From assembly GCA_051061015.1 (NCBI GenBank), contig JBPFEG010000026.1:1-64000 (forward strand): a stretch of DNA of 64,000 nucleotides, read 5' to 3'. Below the pieces are notes generated by a model, which saw nothing but the letters and a program-made list of their open reading frames with translations, had not been told where the DNA came from and did no database searches. The position numbers and the translations under genes were made by a program. Shown one piece after another: positions 9,007 to 17,331 of this stretch (position 1 is its first letter; each line of letters starts with the position of its first letter). This DNA comes from Methylomicrobium sp051061015 (GTDB taxonomy: Bacteria; Pseudomonadota; Gammaproteobacteria; Methylococcales; Methylomonadaceae).

Positions 9007-9888
9007 GTGACAACACTTATTTTGGATCGGGTCGCCGATCGCGCCAAACAATACTGGCTGCTCGCCCGTTTTGACCGGCCCATCGGCACATTGATCTTGT
9101 TATGGCCGACGCTGTGGGCGCTCTGGATCGCGGGGCAGGGCAAACCGGATGCGCTGGTGTTCACGGTGTTTGTTCTAGGCGTGGTGCTGATGCGGGCCGC
9201 CGGCTGCGTGATCAACGATTATGCCGACCGCAACTTCGACCCCCATGTCGAACGCACCAGGCAGCGCCCGATTGCAGCCGGCCGCGTTAAGCCGAAGGAA
9301 GCGTTGACCGTGTTCGCCGTGCTGACCTTGATTTCGTTCGGACTGGTCCTGCTGATGAATCCGTTCACGATCGGGCTGTCGTTTATCGGCGCTTTTCTCG
9401 CCGCCAGCTATCCGTTCATGAAGCGCTTCACGTATCTGCCGCAGGCTTATCTCGGAGCGGCTTTCGGTTGGGCGGTGCCAATGGCGTTCGCCGCGCAAAC
9501 GAATACGCTTCCCCTGGTCGGCTGGCTTTTGTATCTGGCCGTGCTGCTCTGGGCGCTGGTGTACGACACGATGTACGCGATGGTGGACAAGGACGACGAC
9601 CTGAAAATCGGCGTCAAATCGACCGCGATCCTGTTCGGCGATTACGACCGCCATATCATGGGCGCATTGCATATCGTGATGCTAGGCCTGTTGGTCATCG
9701 TCGGGCGCATGCAGGAACTGGGCCTGTTTTATTACGCAGGGCTACTGGTTGCGGCGGGACTTGCCGTTTACCAGCAAAAACTGATCTTCCACCGCGAGAA
9801 AGCGCTCTGCTTCAAGGCGTTTTTGAACAACAACTGGTTCGGGCTGGCGGTTTTTGTCGGGCTGGTGCTGGATTATCTGTTTGTGTAG
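9007..9888 (+). CDS. ubiA: 4-hydroxybenzoate polyprenyltransferase
   Basis: 293 residues starting at GTG, with AAAGGGG just upstream. It is an integral membrane prenyltransferase with about eight to nine helices. Both aspartate-rich Mg2+-prenyl diphosphate sites are visible: NDYADRNFD (70-78) and YDTMYAMVDKDDD (about 186-198). It attaches the polyprenyl chain to 4-hydroxybenzoate in ubiquinone synthesis at the inner membrane. It stands alone, divergent from arsC; ubiC is not adjacent. Confidence 0.93.
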   Translation: MTTLILDRVADRAKQYWLLARFDRPIGTLILLWPTLWALWIAGQGKPDALVFTVFVLGVVLMRAAGCVINDYADRNFDPHVERTRQRPIAAGRVKPKEALTVFAVLTLISFGLVLLMNPFTIGLSFIGAFLAASYPFMKRFTYLPQAYLGAAFGWAVPMAFAAQTNTLPLVGWLLYLAVLLWALVYDTMYAMVDKDDDLKIGVKSTAILFGDYDRHIMGALHIVMLGLLVIVGRMQELGLFYYAGLLVAAGLAVYQQKLIFHREKALCFKAFLNNNWFGLAVFVGLVLDYLFV

Positions 9889-9913
9889 GGCGGAAGCTGA
9901 TACGACTTGTATG

Positions 9914-10092
9914 GATGCAGGAGGTAGGGCAACGCAGGAGCAGTTGCCGACGACTGCAAGGATGCAGGAGGTAGGGCAACGCAGGAGCAGTTGCCGACGA
10001 CTGCAAGGATGCAGGAGGTAGGGCAACGCAGGAGCAGTTGCCGACGACTGCAAGGATGCAGGAGGTAGGGCAACGCAGGAGCAGTTGCCGAG
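9914..10092. repeat. Four tandem copies of a 47-bp hairpin-forming repeat
   Basis: Units start at 9914, 9961, 10008 and 10055; the last is cut at about 10092. The period is exactly 47 bases and the copies look identical. Each unit contains nested inverted repeats: GGCAAC/GTTGCC around a 9-base loop, flanked by TGCAG and CTGCA. There is no spacer between units. The apparent ORFs through it, rich in Leu, Pro and Cys, are a by-product of the repeat. Confidence 0.9.
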
Positions 10093-10133
10093 GCGTTCCG
10101 CCAAAATAAGAAGACCTAGTAAATTTAACATCC

Positions 10134-10158
10134 GGCGGAACCCGTGACCGGTTCCGCC
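10134..10158. repeat. Inverted repeat (9-bp stem)
   Basis: GGCGGAACC and GGTTCCGCC face each other across a 7-base loop. A further GTTCCGCC, able to pair with the left arm, lies at 10095-10102 at the end of the tandem array. There is no T-run, so this is not a standard terminator. Confidence 0.6.
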
Positions 10159-10254
10159 TTACCGACTTGAATTCTTGACGATCAGGCAGAAAAGTATGTA
10201 AGTTAGCCAGTTTGTTTAATTTCTTGTTACGCTTGATAAATCGGAGACTAAGCT

Positions 10255-10797
10255 GTGACGATTTTTTCAACTATTATTGCAGGTGTTTTTGTATTTGTTC
10301 TTGGCCAGATTGTTCTCAAATGGATAATAGAGCCTATTCAAAAATTTCGAGAAGTTATTGCTGAGATCGTGTTTTATCTCGCAAGTGATTATTCAGATAT
10401 TCTTAACGCTTCCATCGTAGAGAAGGAAATTGCGTTGTCTGCTGGTAAGAACCTAAAAAGATTAGGGGCAAGATTGGTTTCCAGTCAGCAGCTAATTCCA
10501 TTTTATAAACGACTACGTAAAATATACGGTTTGCCAGAGCTAGAGGATATTGTGAAAGCATCCGAACGACTCTCTCGTATTTCTAAAGATATGTGGAGCA
10601 ATGCTGATGACAAATACGATAAACTTAATTTATATCGTAAAGAGATATGTGAATATCTTAATGTTCCAGATCCAGTCGATAGCGGCATTTCCAAGCAAGA
10701 TCTGATAAATAATATCAAAGAAACCAGACAGATAAGGACGCATAACAAACAGATCAACACGGACTCCGACGCTGATGCGTCTCCGCCGGTTAGCTGA
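10255..10797 (+). CDS. Predicted membrane-anchored protein in a gene-cassette context
   Basis: 180 residues from GTG. One N-terminal membrane helix (FSTIIAGVFVFVLGQIVLKWII) is followed by a charged, mostly helical cytoplasmic-type domain. Base composition is clearly more AT-rich than the flanking ubiA and ABC exporter genes. The last codons run into an attC-like site, as in integron cassettes, where the reading frame often ends inside the recombination site. Family unrecognised beyond this; function unknown. Confidence 0.68.
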   Translation: MTIFSTIIAGVFVFVLGQIVLKWIIEPIQKFREVIAEIVFYLASDYSDILNASIVEKEIALSAGKNLKRLGARLVSSQQLIPFYKRLRKIYGLPELEDIVKASERLSRISKDMWSNADDKYDKLNLYRKEICEYLNVPDPVDSGISKQDLINNIKETRQIRTHNKQINTDSDADASPPVS

Positions 10798-10806
10798 GCG
10801 TTAGCT
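10740..10806 (+). other. attC-like recombination site 1
   Basis: The left end GCATAAC and right end GTTAGCT resemble attC R'' and R' core sites (RYYYAAC...GTTRRRY). Between them an imperfect stem can form: AACaCGG pairs with CCGGTT with a bulged A, then GACGC pairs with GCGTC around a TGAT loop. The right side reads GGTTAGCTGAGCGTTAGC, close to the usual L'/R' half of attC sites. It overlaps the end of the gene at 10255-10797. Confidence 0.55.
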
Positions 10807-10813
10807 TAAAATT

Positions 10814-11206
10814 ATGAAGAAGTTCCTCAAGTATCTTTCCTGTTTGGTTGGATTATCTTTGTTGGGCATATTAGCATTGTATGCCTATATCAATTTTGTG
10901 GTACTCGATGATCCATTTGATAACAGGGACTTTGACGGTGAGGTTTGGCTAAAGTATCAGCGCAATATGAATCCAGATAACCCTCGTGGAGAAATGTATG
11001 AGGATTTGATGGAGAATTATCTACATAAGGGAATGAGCAAATCCAAGGTGATAGGGCTGCTAGGTCAACCGGATTTCCAAGATACGGGTATGTTGATGAG
11101 TTACAATCTGGGCATGTGGTCTGGCATGAGGATTGATTACGATTCTCTAGATTTGCACTTTTCTAAAAGTGGCGAGTTAACCAAATATTATCGAGTACAG
11201 CACTAA
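10814..11206 (+). CDS. Small membrane-anchored protein, possibly BamE/SmpA-like fold
   Basis: 130 residues. An N-terminal membrane helix or uncleaved signal (FLKYLSCLVGLSLLGILALYAYI) precedes a domain with HKGMSKSKVIGLLGQPD. This resembles the 'G-M-t-k-x-x-V-x-x-l-l-G-x-P' core of small BamE-like domains, and it ends in strands with SLDLHFSKSGELTKYY. It is AT-rich compared with chromosomal neighbours. It begins 8 bases after attC-like site 1 and ends just before attC-like site 2, as expected of an integron cassette. No lipobox. Role unknown. Confidence 0.68.
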   Translation: MKKFLKYLSCLVGLSLLGILALYAYINFVVLDDPFDNRDFDGEVWLKYQRNMNPDNPRGEMYEDLMENYLHKGMSKSKVIGLLGQPDFQDTGMLMSYNLGMWSGMRIDYDSLDLHFSKSGELTKYYRVQH

Positions 11207-11214
11207 TAAACGGA

Positions 11215-11274
11215 GGTTAACAAGTCGGTCAAGCTGGTAGCGGAACGCGGCCGCTTAACTCCAACGCAATAAGG
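11215..11274 (+). other. attC-like recombination site 2 with damaged right end
   Basis: The left half GGTTAACAAGTCGGTCAAGC closely matches the R''/L'' half of many attC sites. The right half contains CCGCTTAACTCCAACGC, the L' block, and AAGC/GCTT pair. The expected terminal GCGTTAG is missing: the sequence goes CGCAATAAGG and runs straight into a palindromic repeat. This suggests a former cassette end that was later altered. Confidence 0.6.
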
Positions 11275-11315
11275 CGTAATTCGTAGGGCGTAATAGGCGA
11301 TAGCCGAATTACGCC
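11273..11315. repeat. Palindromic element (11-bp inverted arms)
   Basis: GGCGTAATTCG and CGAATTACGCC form perfect arms around 21 bases. It abuts the damaged right end of attC-like site 2. Confidence 0.7.
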
Positions 11316-11336
11316 GCATGTTGGCCTTGATCATAC

Positions 11337-11363
11337 GGCGCATTACGCTGTCGCTAATGCGCC
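11337..11363. repeat. Palindromic element (9-bp inverted arms)
   Basis: GGCGCATTA and TAATGCGCC form perfect arms around 9 bases. It is similar in wording to the preceding element and looks like a REP-type repeat. Confidence 0.65.
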
Positions 11364-11399
11364 CTACGCGGTTACTCTTTCCCTCGATTGAGTTTTACC

Positions 11400-13199
11400 T
11401 TATTGAATGTCGAATTGCAGGCTCGCAAGCCTGGCGTAAAGCCCGCTCTGTTTGCGTAAATCCTCCGGTGCGCCGGTTTCGACGATGCGTCCCTGGTTCA
11501 GGACGATGATACGGCTGACCTTCTTCACTGTGGCCAACCGGTGGGCGATGATCAGGGTGGTGCGTCCCTGCATGGCCGTGTGCAAGCCTTCCTGCACTAG
11601 GATTTCGGATTCCGCGTCCAGTGCGCTGGTGGCTTCATCGAGCAGCAGCAGCGGCGCATTTTTCAGAATCGCCCGCGCGATCGCGATGCGCTGGCGCTGT
11701 CCGCCGGACAGGCGAGTTCCGCGTTCTCCCAGAAATGTCCTGTAGCCTTCCGGCAGGCGATTGATGAATTCTTCCACCTGCGCCGATTGGGCGGCGACGA
11801 TCACTTCGTCATCGCTCGCGTCGGGGCGTCCGTAACGGATGTTTTCCAGCGCATTGGCCGAGAAGATTACCGGGTCCTGCGGCACGATCGCAATCCTGTC
11901 TCGCAGTTCCTGCAGGGAAAGTTCGCGAATATCCTGCCCGTTGAAACGGATGGCACCGTCCGATACTTCGTAGAAACGCAGTAACAGCTGGAACAGGGTG
12001 GACTTGCCCGCACCGGAAGGGCCGACTAAGGCGATGCTTTCGCCCGCTGCGATATTGAGCGTGACGTCATCGAGCGCGGCCATCTGCGGACGCGAGGGAT
12101 AACGGAAGTTGACCTGTTCGAACCGGATCTCGGCTTTTTCGGGGCTCGGCAGCGGATGCGGCGCGTGGGTTTCAACAATCGCGGGCCGAGCATGAAGCAG
12201 TTCCAAGAGGCGCCCGGCGGCTCCCGCCGCGCGCATCACATCGCCCCAGACTTCGGCCAGGGTACCGACCCCGCCTGCCACCAGCACCGCATACAGCACG
12301 AAGGAAGCCAGTTGGCCGCCGGTCATGCTGCCCGCCTGCACCAGGTTCGTGCCGACCCACAGCACGAAAATGATCGAGCCCATCACCGCCATAATAATCA
12401 GCGCCGTCAGCGCTGCCCGCACCCGGGTGCGCCGTATCGCGGTCCTGAAACTGACTTCCGCGCGCTCGGCGAAGCGGCGGGTTTCCCGCTGTTCCTGCGT
12501 ATAGGCCTGGACTGTCGGTACCGCGTTCAGAATTTCGCCGGCCAGCGCCGAAGCATCCGCTATTTTGTCCTGCGATTCGCGCGAGAGTTTTTTCACTTTA
12601 CGGCCGATCGCCAGGATCGGCAGCGTCAATAAAGCCATCAGGCCCAGGTTCAGCGAGAAAAGATGCAGACTGGTCACCGCCAGCATGACCATGCCGCCTG
12701 CCATCTGGAACAGGCTTCTGAGACCCATCGAAACCGAACTGCCGACCACGGTCTGGATCAAGGTGGTATCGCCGGTCAGGCGCGACAGTACTTCGCCGGT
12801 TTGCAACGTTTCGAAAAATTGCGGGGACTGTTCCAGCACCCGCGCGTACACCGCCGTGCGCAGATCCGCTGTGACCCGCTCGCCGATCCAGGTCACGGTA
12901 TAATAACGAGCCGAAACGGCCAGCGCCCAGAGGCACGCCAATCCGAACAGCACCGCGAAGCGGCTATTCAGGCTCAGTGAACCGAGCAGCCCGGTGTCGG
13001 CGTTCTGCCGTTGCCCGAAACCGAAATCGATCAGGTCACGAAACGCTAACGGCACCAGCAGGATGGTGGCCGAGCCAAGGCACAGCAGCACAAAAGCCAA
13101 AGCGATTCTGCCGCGATAGGGGCGCAGGAAAGGCCACAGATCTTTCAGGGAAGATAGGCGTCGAGAGGAGCCGGGTTTGATCGATTTCGAGAATGACAT
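11400..13199 (-). CDS. ABC exporter, fused permease and ATPase (MsbA-like)
   Basis: 599 residues. The six-helix type I exporter membrane domain spans about 30-320. The ATPase domain has Walker A GPSGAGKST (393-401), a Q-loop, the signature LSGGQ (497-501), Walker B LLLLDE (517-522) and the switch His in AHR (552-554). It works as a dimer in the inner membrane and exports a lipid, peptide or drug; the substrate cannot be told. It is a single gene next to the accessory island. It resembles the MsbA/LmrA class, but a true lipid A flippase role is not supported by any LPS neighbour. Confidence 0.9.
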   Translation of the reverse strand: MSFSKSIKPGSSRRLSSLKDLWPFLRPYRGRIALAFVLLCLGSATILLVPLAFRDLIDFGFGQRQNADTGLLGSLSLNSRFAVLFGLACLWALAVSARYYTVTWIGERVTADLRTAVYARVLEQSPQFFETLQTGEVLSRLTGDTTLIQTVVGSSVSMGLRSLFQMAGGMVMLAVTSLHLFSLNLGLMALLTLPILAIGRKVKKLSRESQDKIADASALAGEILNAVPTVQAYTQEQRETRRFAERAEVSFRTAIRRTRVRAALTALIIMAVMGSIIFVLWVGTNLVQAGSMTGGQLASFVLYAVLVAGGVGTLAEVWGDVMRAAGAAGRLLELLHARPAIVETHAPHPLPSPEKAEIRFEQVNFRYPSRPQMAALDDVTLNIAAGESIALVGPSGAGKSTLFQLLLRFYEVSDGAIRFNGQDIRELSLQELRDRIAIVPQDPVIFSANALENIRYGRPDASDDEVIVAAQSAQVEEFINRLPEGYRTFLGERGTRLSGGQRQRIAIARAILKNAPLLLLDEATSALDAESEILVQEGLHTAMQGRTTLIIAHRLATVKKVSRIIVLNQGRIVETGAPEDLRKQSGLYARLASLQFDIQ

Positions 13200-13357
13200 T
13201 CGAAGCCGTTGTTTGATGAGCCAGGGTTCATTTTCTCATGGCTTCGGGAGTCGAAACGAGAAAATATTCGCCGGTGAAATTACCCTGAGAATCTCTTCGG
13301 AATACGGCCGCGGAATTTGCTATCGTATGACCTCACCGTCAATCGATTGAGGAGGGG

Positions 13358-13483
13358 ATGATGAAAGCATCCATTCTGATACTTTTCATTCTGGGTTTTC
13401 TCGCGGGATGTGAAAATACCAAGGGGCAAAATCGACACGATCCGAATCATCATGAAAAAACGCTGCAAAAGCAGCGTGAATAA
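13358..13483 (+). CDS. Tiny lipoprotein (41 residues)
   Basis: A short frame with GAGGAGGGG directly upstream starts with tandem ATGs. It encodes a classic lipoprotein signal, MMKASILILFILGFLAGC, with lipobox LAGC (Cys18). The mature part is only 24 residues and strongly polar (ENTKGQNRHDPNHHEKTLQK). The strong ribosome binding site and textbook lipobox argue that it is real. It is convergent with dinB, and dinB's terminator hairpin lies inside its last codons. Function unknown; small entericidin-like lipoproteins are similar in size. Confidence 0.6.
   Translation: MMKASILILFILGFLAGCENTKGQNRHDPNHHEKTLQKQRE
13455..13476 (-). terminator. Rho-independent terminator of dinB
   Basis: On the minus strand CGCTGC TTTT GCAGCG is followed by TTTTTT, 23 bases after the dinB stop. 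It lies within the coding sequence of the convergent small lipoprotein. Confidence 0.75.
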
Positions 13484-13498
13484 AGCCCAGCGCCGATT

Positions 13499-14587
13499 CT
13501 ACTGATCGAACAGATCCATTTGCCGCCAATTCAATGGCGCCGCCGGGTCCAAGGAGGACAGGGCAACTCCGAGCAGGCGTACCTTTTTCGCGCCGACCTC
13601 GGTGTCTTTCAGCAAGTCGGCCAGGACCGTCTCGAAGCCTTCGACCTGGGTGATTGCCTGGGGCAGTGTTTTGCTGCGGGTGATCTGCACGAAGTTGTGG
13701 TATTTGAGCTTGACCGTGAGGGTATGCGCGGTCATTTGTTTCGCGGCCAGCCGGGTCAGGGCCTTGTCCATCAGATCGAGCAGTTGTTGCAGGATTATAT
13801 CCGGGTCTTCGAGGTCTTCCTGATAGGTGGTTTCGACGCCGACCGATTTGCTCGGGCGGCAATTGCGTACCGGGCGATTGTCGATGCCGCGGGCGATATC
13901 GTAATAATATTGTCCGGCCTTGCCGAAATGCTGCGCCAACAGCGGCAGCGGCCATTGTTTCAGGTCGAATCCGGTCCGGATGCCCAGTTCGTGCATCTTT
14001 TTCTCGGTGGCCCTGCCGATGCCGTGAAATTTTCCGATCGGCAGACGTTCGACGAATTCCGGTCCCTGTTCCGGGGTGATTAAATAGAGGCCATCAGGTT
14101 TGTCGAGGTCCGAGGCGATCTTAGCCAGAAACTTGTTGTAGGAAACGCCTGCGGAGGCAGTCAGCCCGGTCTGCTGCCGAATCTTCTCTTTGATTTCCTT
14201 CGCGATTAAGGTTGCGGAACTTCGGCAGCGCGAAACTTCGGTTACGTCGAGATACGCTTCATCGAGCGACAGCGGCTCGACCAACTCGGTATATTCGGCA
14301 AAAATGCGGCGGATGGCTGCCGAGACGTCCTTATAGACTTCAAAACGGGGTTTCACGAAAATGGCCTGAGGACACAGCCGATAAGCCTGAGAGGACGACA
14401 TCGCCGAATGGATGCCGAATTTCCGGGCTTCATAGCTGCAAGTCGCCACCACGCCTCGAGCATCCGGCCGGCCGCCGACAACGATCGGTTTGCCTCGATA
14501 GTCCGGATTGTCGCGCTGTTCGACGGCCGCATAAAAAGCATCCATGTCGATATGGAGGATTTTGCGCGAAGTCTGGCCGGTCGTCAT
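13499..14587 (-). CDS. dinB: DNA polymerase IV
   Basis: 362 residues, a Y-family translesion polymerase. The catalytic palm motifs are visible: ILHIDMDAFYAAVEQRD (first Asp pair) and SLDEAYLDVT (second acidic pair). SYEARKFGIHSAM and the helix-hairpin-helix IGKFHGIGRATEKKM also match DinB. The C-terminus ends in QMDLFDQ, a sliding-clamp binding motif. It copies damaged DNA with low fidelity. No LexA-type operator was identified in the short upstream gap. Confidence 0.95.
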   Translation of the reverse strand: MTTGQTSRKILHIDMDAFYAAVEQRDNPDYRGKPIVVGGRPDARGVVATCSYEARKFGIHSAMSSSQAYRLCPQAIFVKPRFEVYKDVSAAIRRIFAEYTELVEPLSLDEAYLDVTEVSRCRSSATLIAKEIKEKIRQQTGLTASAGVSYNKFLAKIASDLDKPDGLYLITPEQGPEFVERLPIGKFHGIGRATEKKMHELGIRTGFDLKQWPLPLLAQHFGKAGQYYYDIARGIDNRPVRNCRPSKSVGVETTYQEDLEDPDIILQQLLDLMDKALTRLAAKQMTAHTLTVKLKYHNFVQITRSKTLPQAITQVEGFETVLADLLKDTEVGAKKVRLLGVALSSLDPAAPLNWRQMDLFDQ

Positions 14588-14721
14588 CGTTTATCTGTCG
14601 CAAACTGGGCGGGAGGGAAATTGGCTTGCTATTCGGCTCAATGACCTTGTAGGGAGGATTAATTAACAATGCACCATGCCGGAAAAGCCGATGGAAAGGG
14701 TGGGCTGATCCTCTCTATCGA

Positions 14722-15558
14722 TTATTTGCCTTTTCTTTCCGCATCCAGCAAGTCGATCACCGGGCGAGTCTGCGGCCGGACTCCGCGCCAGATCAGAAAC
14801 GCTTCGGCGGCCTGCTCGACCAGCATGCCGAGCCCGTCCAGGCTAAGCTGCGCGCCTTGCGCGAATCCCCAGCGCACGAAGGCGGTCGGTTCGTTGTCGT
14901 AAGCGAGATCATAACAGCTGCCCTGATTTGCGAGCAGATGCTCGGGCAGGGGAGGCAACTGGCCGCTCAGGCTCGCGGAGGTGGCGTTCAGAACCAGGTC
15001 GAATCGCTGGCCGTCGAGTTCTTCAAAGCCGCATCCGGAAATCTCGCCCAGGGATTTGAATTCCCCGGCAAGCTGCACCGCTTTTTCGGGGGTCCGGTTC
15101 GCGATGACCAGCCGGCTTGGCGCTTCTTCAAGGATTGGACCAATAATGCCCCGGCTTGCGCCGCCCGCGCCGAGAATCAGGATACGTTTGTCCGCCAGCG
15201 TCAGCCGGTGATTAGCCAGCAGGTCTGTGACCAGTCCGCAGCCATCGGTATTATCGCCGAGGACCGTGCCGTCCGCTTGTAGCGCGAGCGTATTGACCGC
15301 TTTGCTGCGTTCGGCGCGCTCGGTCTTCTCAGTTGCAAAACGGTAGGCCAGTTCTTTCAGCGGCACCGTGCAGTTGAGCCCCTTGCCGCCGGCGCCGAAG
15401 AAGGCGCTGACCGCTGTCTCGAAGGATTCGGCCTTGACTTCCTGGGCTTCATAACTGAGCGACTGCCCGGTCTGTTCGGCGAACAGGCGGTGAATCCGGG
15501 GTGATTTGCTGTGACTGATCGGGCTACCGAATACCGCATAACGGTCCACTGCAGGCAT
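14722..15558 (-). CDS. aroE: Shikimate dehydrogenase (NADP+)
   Basis: 278 residues. The N-terminal shikimate-binding part has YAVFGSPISHSKSPRIH, with the conserved Ser pair, and LNCTVPLKELA with the catalytic lysine. The Rossmann domain has ILGAGGASRG and VIANRTPEKA, the NADP-specific loop. It reduces 3-dehydroshikimate in aromatic amino acid synthesis. Its ATG abuts the stop of the upstream membrane protein gene, so the two are probably cotranscribed. Confidence 0.93.
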   Translation of the reverse strand: MPAVDRYAVFGSPISHSKSPRIHRLFAEQTGQSLSYEAQEVKAESFETAVSAFFGAGGKGLNCTVPLKELAYRFATEKTERAERSKAVNTLALQADGTVLGDNTDGCGLVTDLLANHRLTLADKRILILGAGGASRGIIGPILEEAPSRLVIANRTPEKAVQLAGEFKSLGEISGCGFEELDGQRFDLVLNATSASLSGQLPPLPEHLLANQGSCYDLAYDNEPTAFVRWGFAQGAQLSLDGLGMLVEQAAEAFLIWRGVRPQTRPVIDLLDAERKGK

Positions 15559-16062
15559 TTAATTGTTTCTCCTTAGCCAAAAGCTTGTGATGATCGTCAG
15601 GGTAATGATCGCCGCGACGATGATCAGTTCTACCCAGAAAAAATGTTGCGTATAGGTCGGGATGACCGCGGAGATCCCTAAAAAAATGCCGACGACACTG
15701 AAGCGCCAGCCGACGCGCAGGCCGTCCAGCACGACCGCCAGAGACAGGATCAGCAGGGTGATCAGGCCCGAGTTGTTTTCCGGCTTCAGCACGATCGAAG
15801 CGCCCCCGACCACGAGCAGGGAGGAAAGCCAGTGCAGCGCCTGATCGCGTAAAACGGTCCCGAACTCCTGGCCTTCCTGCTGCGACTGGAGCCAGCCCAT
15901 GATGATCGAGAAAAACGCAAAGATAAAGACCATCATCACCCAATAGCCAAAGCCGTCGGAGGGCGCATAATCATTGATAAAAATGCCGCCCAGCGACAAT
16001 ATCAGCAGCAAGATCAAAATGATGGCTTCAATTTGGCGCTTTCGTCTTGGCGTAATGAACAT
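15559..16062 (-). CDS. Multi-pass membrane protein of unknown function
   Basis: 167 residues with about five hydrophobic segments, short loops and a basic N-terminus (MFITPRRKRQIE). No family is recognised with certainty. It directly precedes aroE with no intergenic base and lies downstream of hemB on the same strand. Confidence 0.7.
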   Translation of the reverse strand: MFITPRRKRQIEAIILILLLILSLGGIFINDYAPSDGFGYWVMMVFIFAFFSIIMGWLQSQQEGQEFGTVLRDQALHWLSSLLVVGGASIVLKPENNSGLITLLILSLAVVLDGLRVGWRFSVVGIFLGISAVIPTYTQHFFWVELIIVAAIITLTIITSFWLRRNN

Positions 16063-16179
16063 ATCTGGGGCTCCGTTTGTCGTTATCGTTTTTATTGTTT
16101 TACGGCGCTCGACCCAATCGCTTAACAGACTTTTATTTTATTCAGCGAAACGATGGATTTCGATTTACTGTGCGTTTAT

Positions 16180-17184
16180 TTAGTCTTGCAGCCATTCTGC
16201 CACGGATTTGGCGAAATAAGTCAGGATGGCATCGCTGCCGGCACGCTTGAACGCCAATAAGGATTCCATCACGACCTGTTTTTCATCGAGCCAGCCGTTA
16301 ATCGAGGCGGCTTTCAGCATCGCATATTCTCCGGAGACCTGATAGGCGAAAGTCGGCACGCCGAATTCATCCTTGACCCGGCGAATGATGTCGAGATAGG
16401 GCATGCCGGGTTTTACCATGACCATGTCGGCGCCTTCCTGCAGGTCCAGAGCGACTTCGCGCAACGCTTCATCGGAATTGGCCGGGTCCATTTGATAGTT
16501 GTATTTATTAGCCTTACCCAGTGCGGCCGAGGAGCCGACTGCGTCCCGGAACGGGCCGTAAAAACTCGAGGCATATTTTGCGGAATAGGCTAATATTTTG
16601 GTGTTGCGATGGCGGCTGGTTTCGAGCGTCTGCCTGATCGCCCCGATGCGCCCGTCCATCATGTCCGATGGCGCGACAATGTCGGCGCCGGCATCCGCGT
16701 GTGACAAGGCCTGCTTAACCAGCACGTCGATCGTTTCGTCATTCAGCACATAGCCGTCTTGGTCGATCAGGCCGTCCTGACCGTGCGAGGTATAAGGATC
16801 CAGCGCTACATCGGTAATGATGCCGAGTTCAGGCACGGCCTCTTTCAGGGCCCTGACGGTAGTCTGGACGAGCCCTTCCGGATTAAAGGCCTCCTTGGCC
16901 AGTTCGGATTTTTTCTCGGGAGCAATCACAGGGAACAAAGCGATTGCGGGTATGCCTAAACTAAATAATTCGTAAGCTTCGTCCAAAAGCAAGTCCATGG
17001 ATAATCTTTCGATACCCGGCATTGAGGCAATCGGGGTTCTTTGATTGGTCTCTTCGGTGACAAAAACCGGATAAATCAGATCATTCACGGACAAATTATT
17101 TTCACGCATCAAACGGCGCGAAAAATCGTTGTAACGCATTCTTCTCATGCGTATATTAGGGAATTTGGTGGTATGATAAGACAT
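16180..17184 (-). CDS. hemB: Porphobilinogen synthase (delta-aminolevulinate dehydratase)
   Basis: 334 residues. Both Schiff-base lysines are visible: ILAYSAKYASSFYGPF (Lys203) and MVMVKPGMPYLD (Lys258). The metal region reads DVALDPYTSHGQDG (125-138), with aspartate in place of the cysteine cluster. This is the magnesium-responsive Pseudomonas type rather than the catalytic-zinc type. It condenses two 5-aminolevulinate molecules in tetrapyrrole synthesis, upstream of the heme A made by the oxidase operon elsewhere in the window. Confidence 0.96.
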   Translation of the reverse strand: MSYHTTKFPNIRMRRMRYNDFSRRLMRENNLSVNDLIYPVFVTEETNQRTPIASMPGIERLSMDLLLDEAYELFSLGIPAIALFPVIAPEKKSELAKEAFNPEGLVQTTVRALKEAVPELGIITDVALDPYTSHGQDGLIDQDGYVLNDETIDVLVKQALSHADAGADIVAPSDMMDGRIGAIRQTLETSRHRNTKILAYSAKYASSFYGPFRDAVGSSAALGKANKYNYQMDPANSDEALREVALDLQEGADMVMVKPGMPYLDIIRRVKDEFGVPTFAYQVSGEYAMLKAASINGWLDEKQVVMESLLAFKRAGSDAILTYFAKSVAEWLQD

Positions 17185-17331
17185 CGTGTCGCGCTTATGG
17201 GGTTATGAATCTCAGGTAGGTGTCACAGGCCGCTTCAGCAGGAGTGGCCCCGCATTTTTATTGTATCAGGAAAGTCATTTTGATCAGTTGAAAATGACGA
17301 ACAAAAGGTTGCTATTTTTCTGAGGGTTATT

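Noticed and set aside
9914..10092. CRISPR array
   Set aside because: The repeats are contiguous with an exact 47-base period and no variable spacers, and no cas gene is in the window.
9742..10270. Overlapping minus-strand frames rich in Leu-Pro-Cys repeats
   Set aside because: They are produced by reading through the 47-bp tandem array; no start signal, domain or composition supports a protein.
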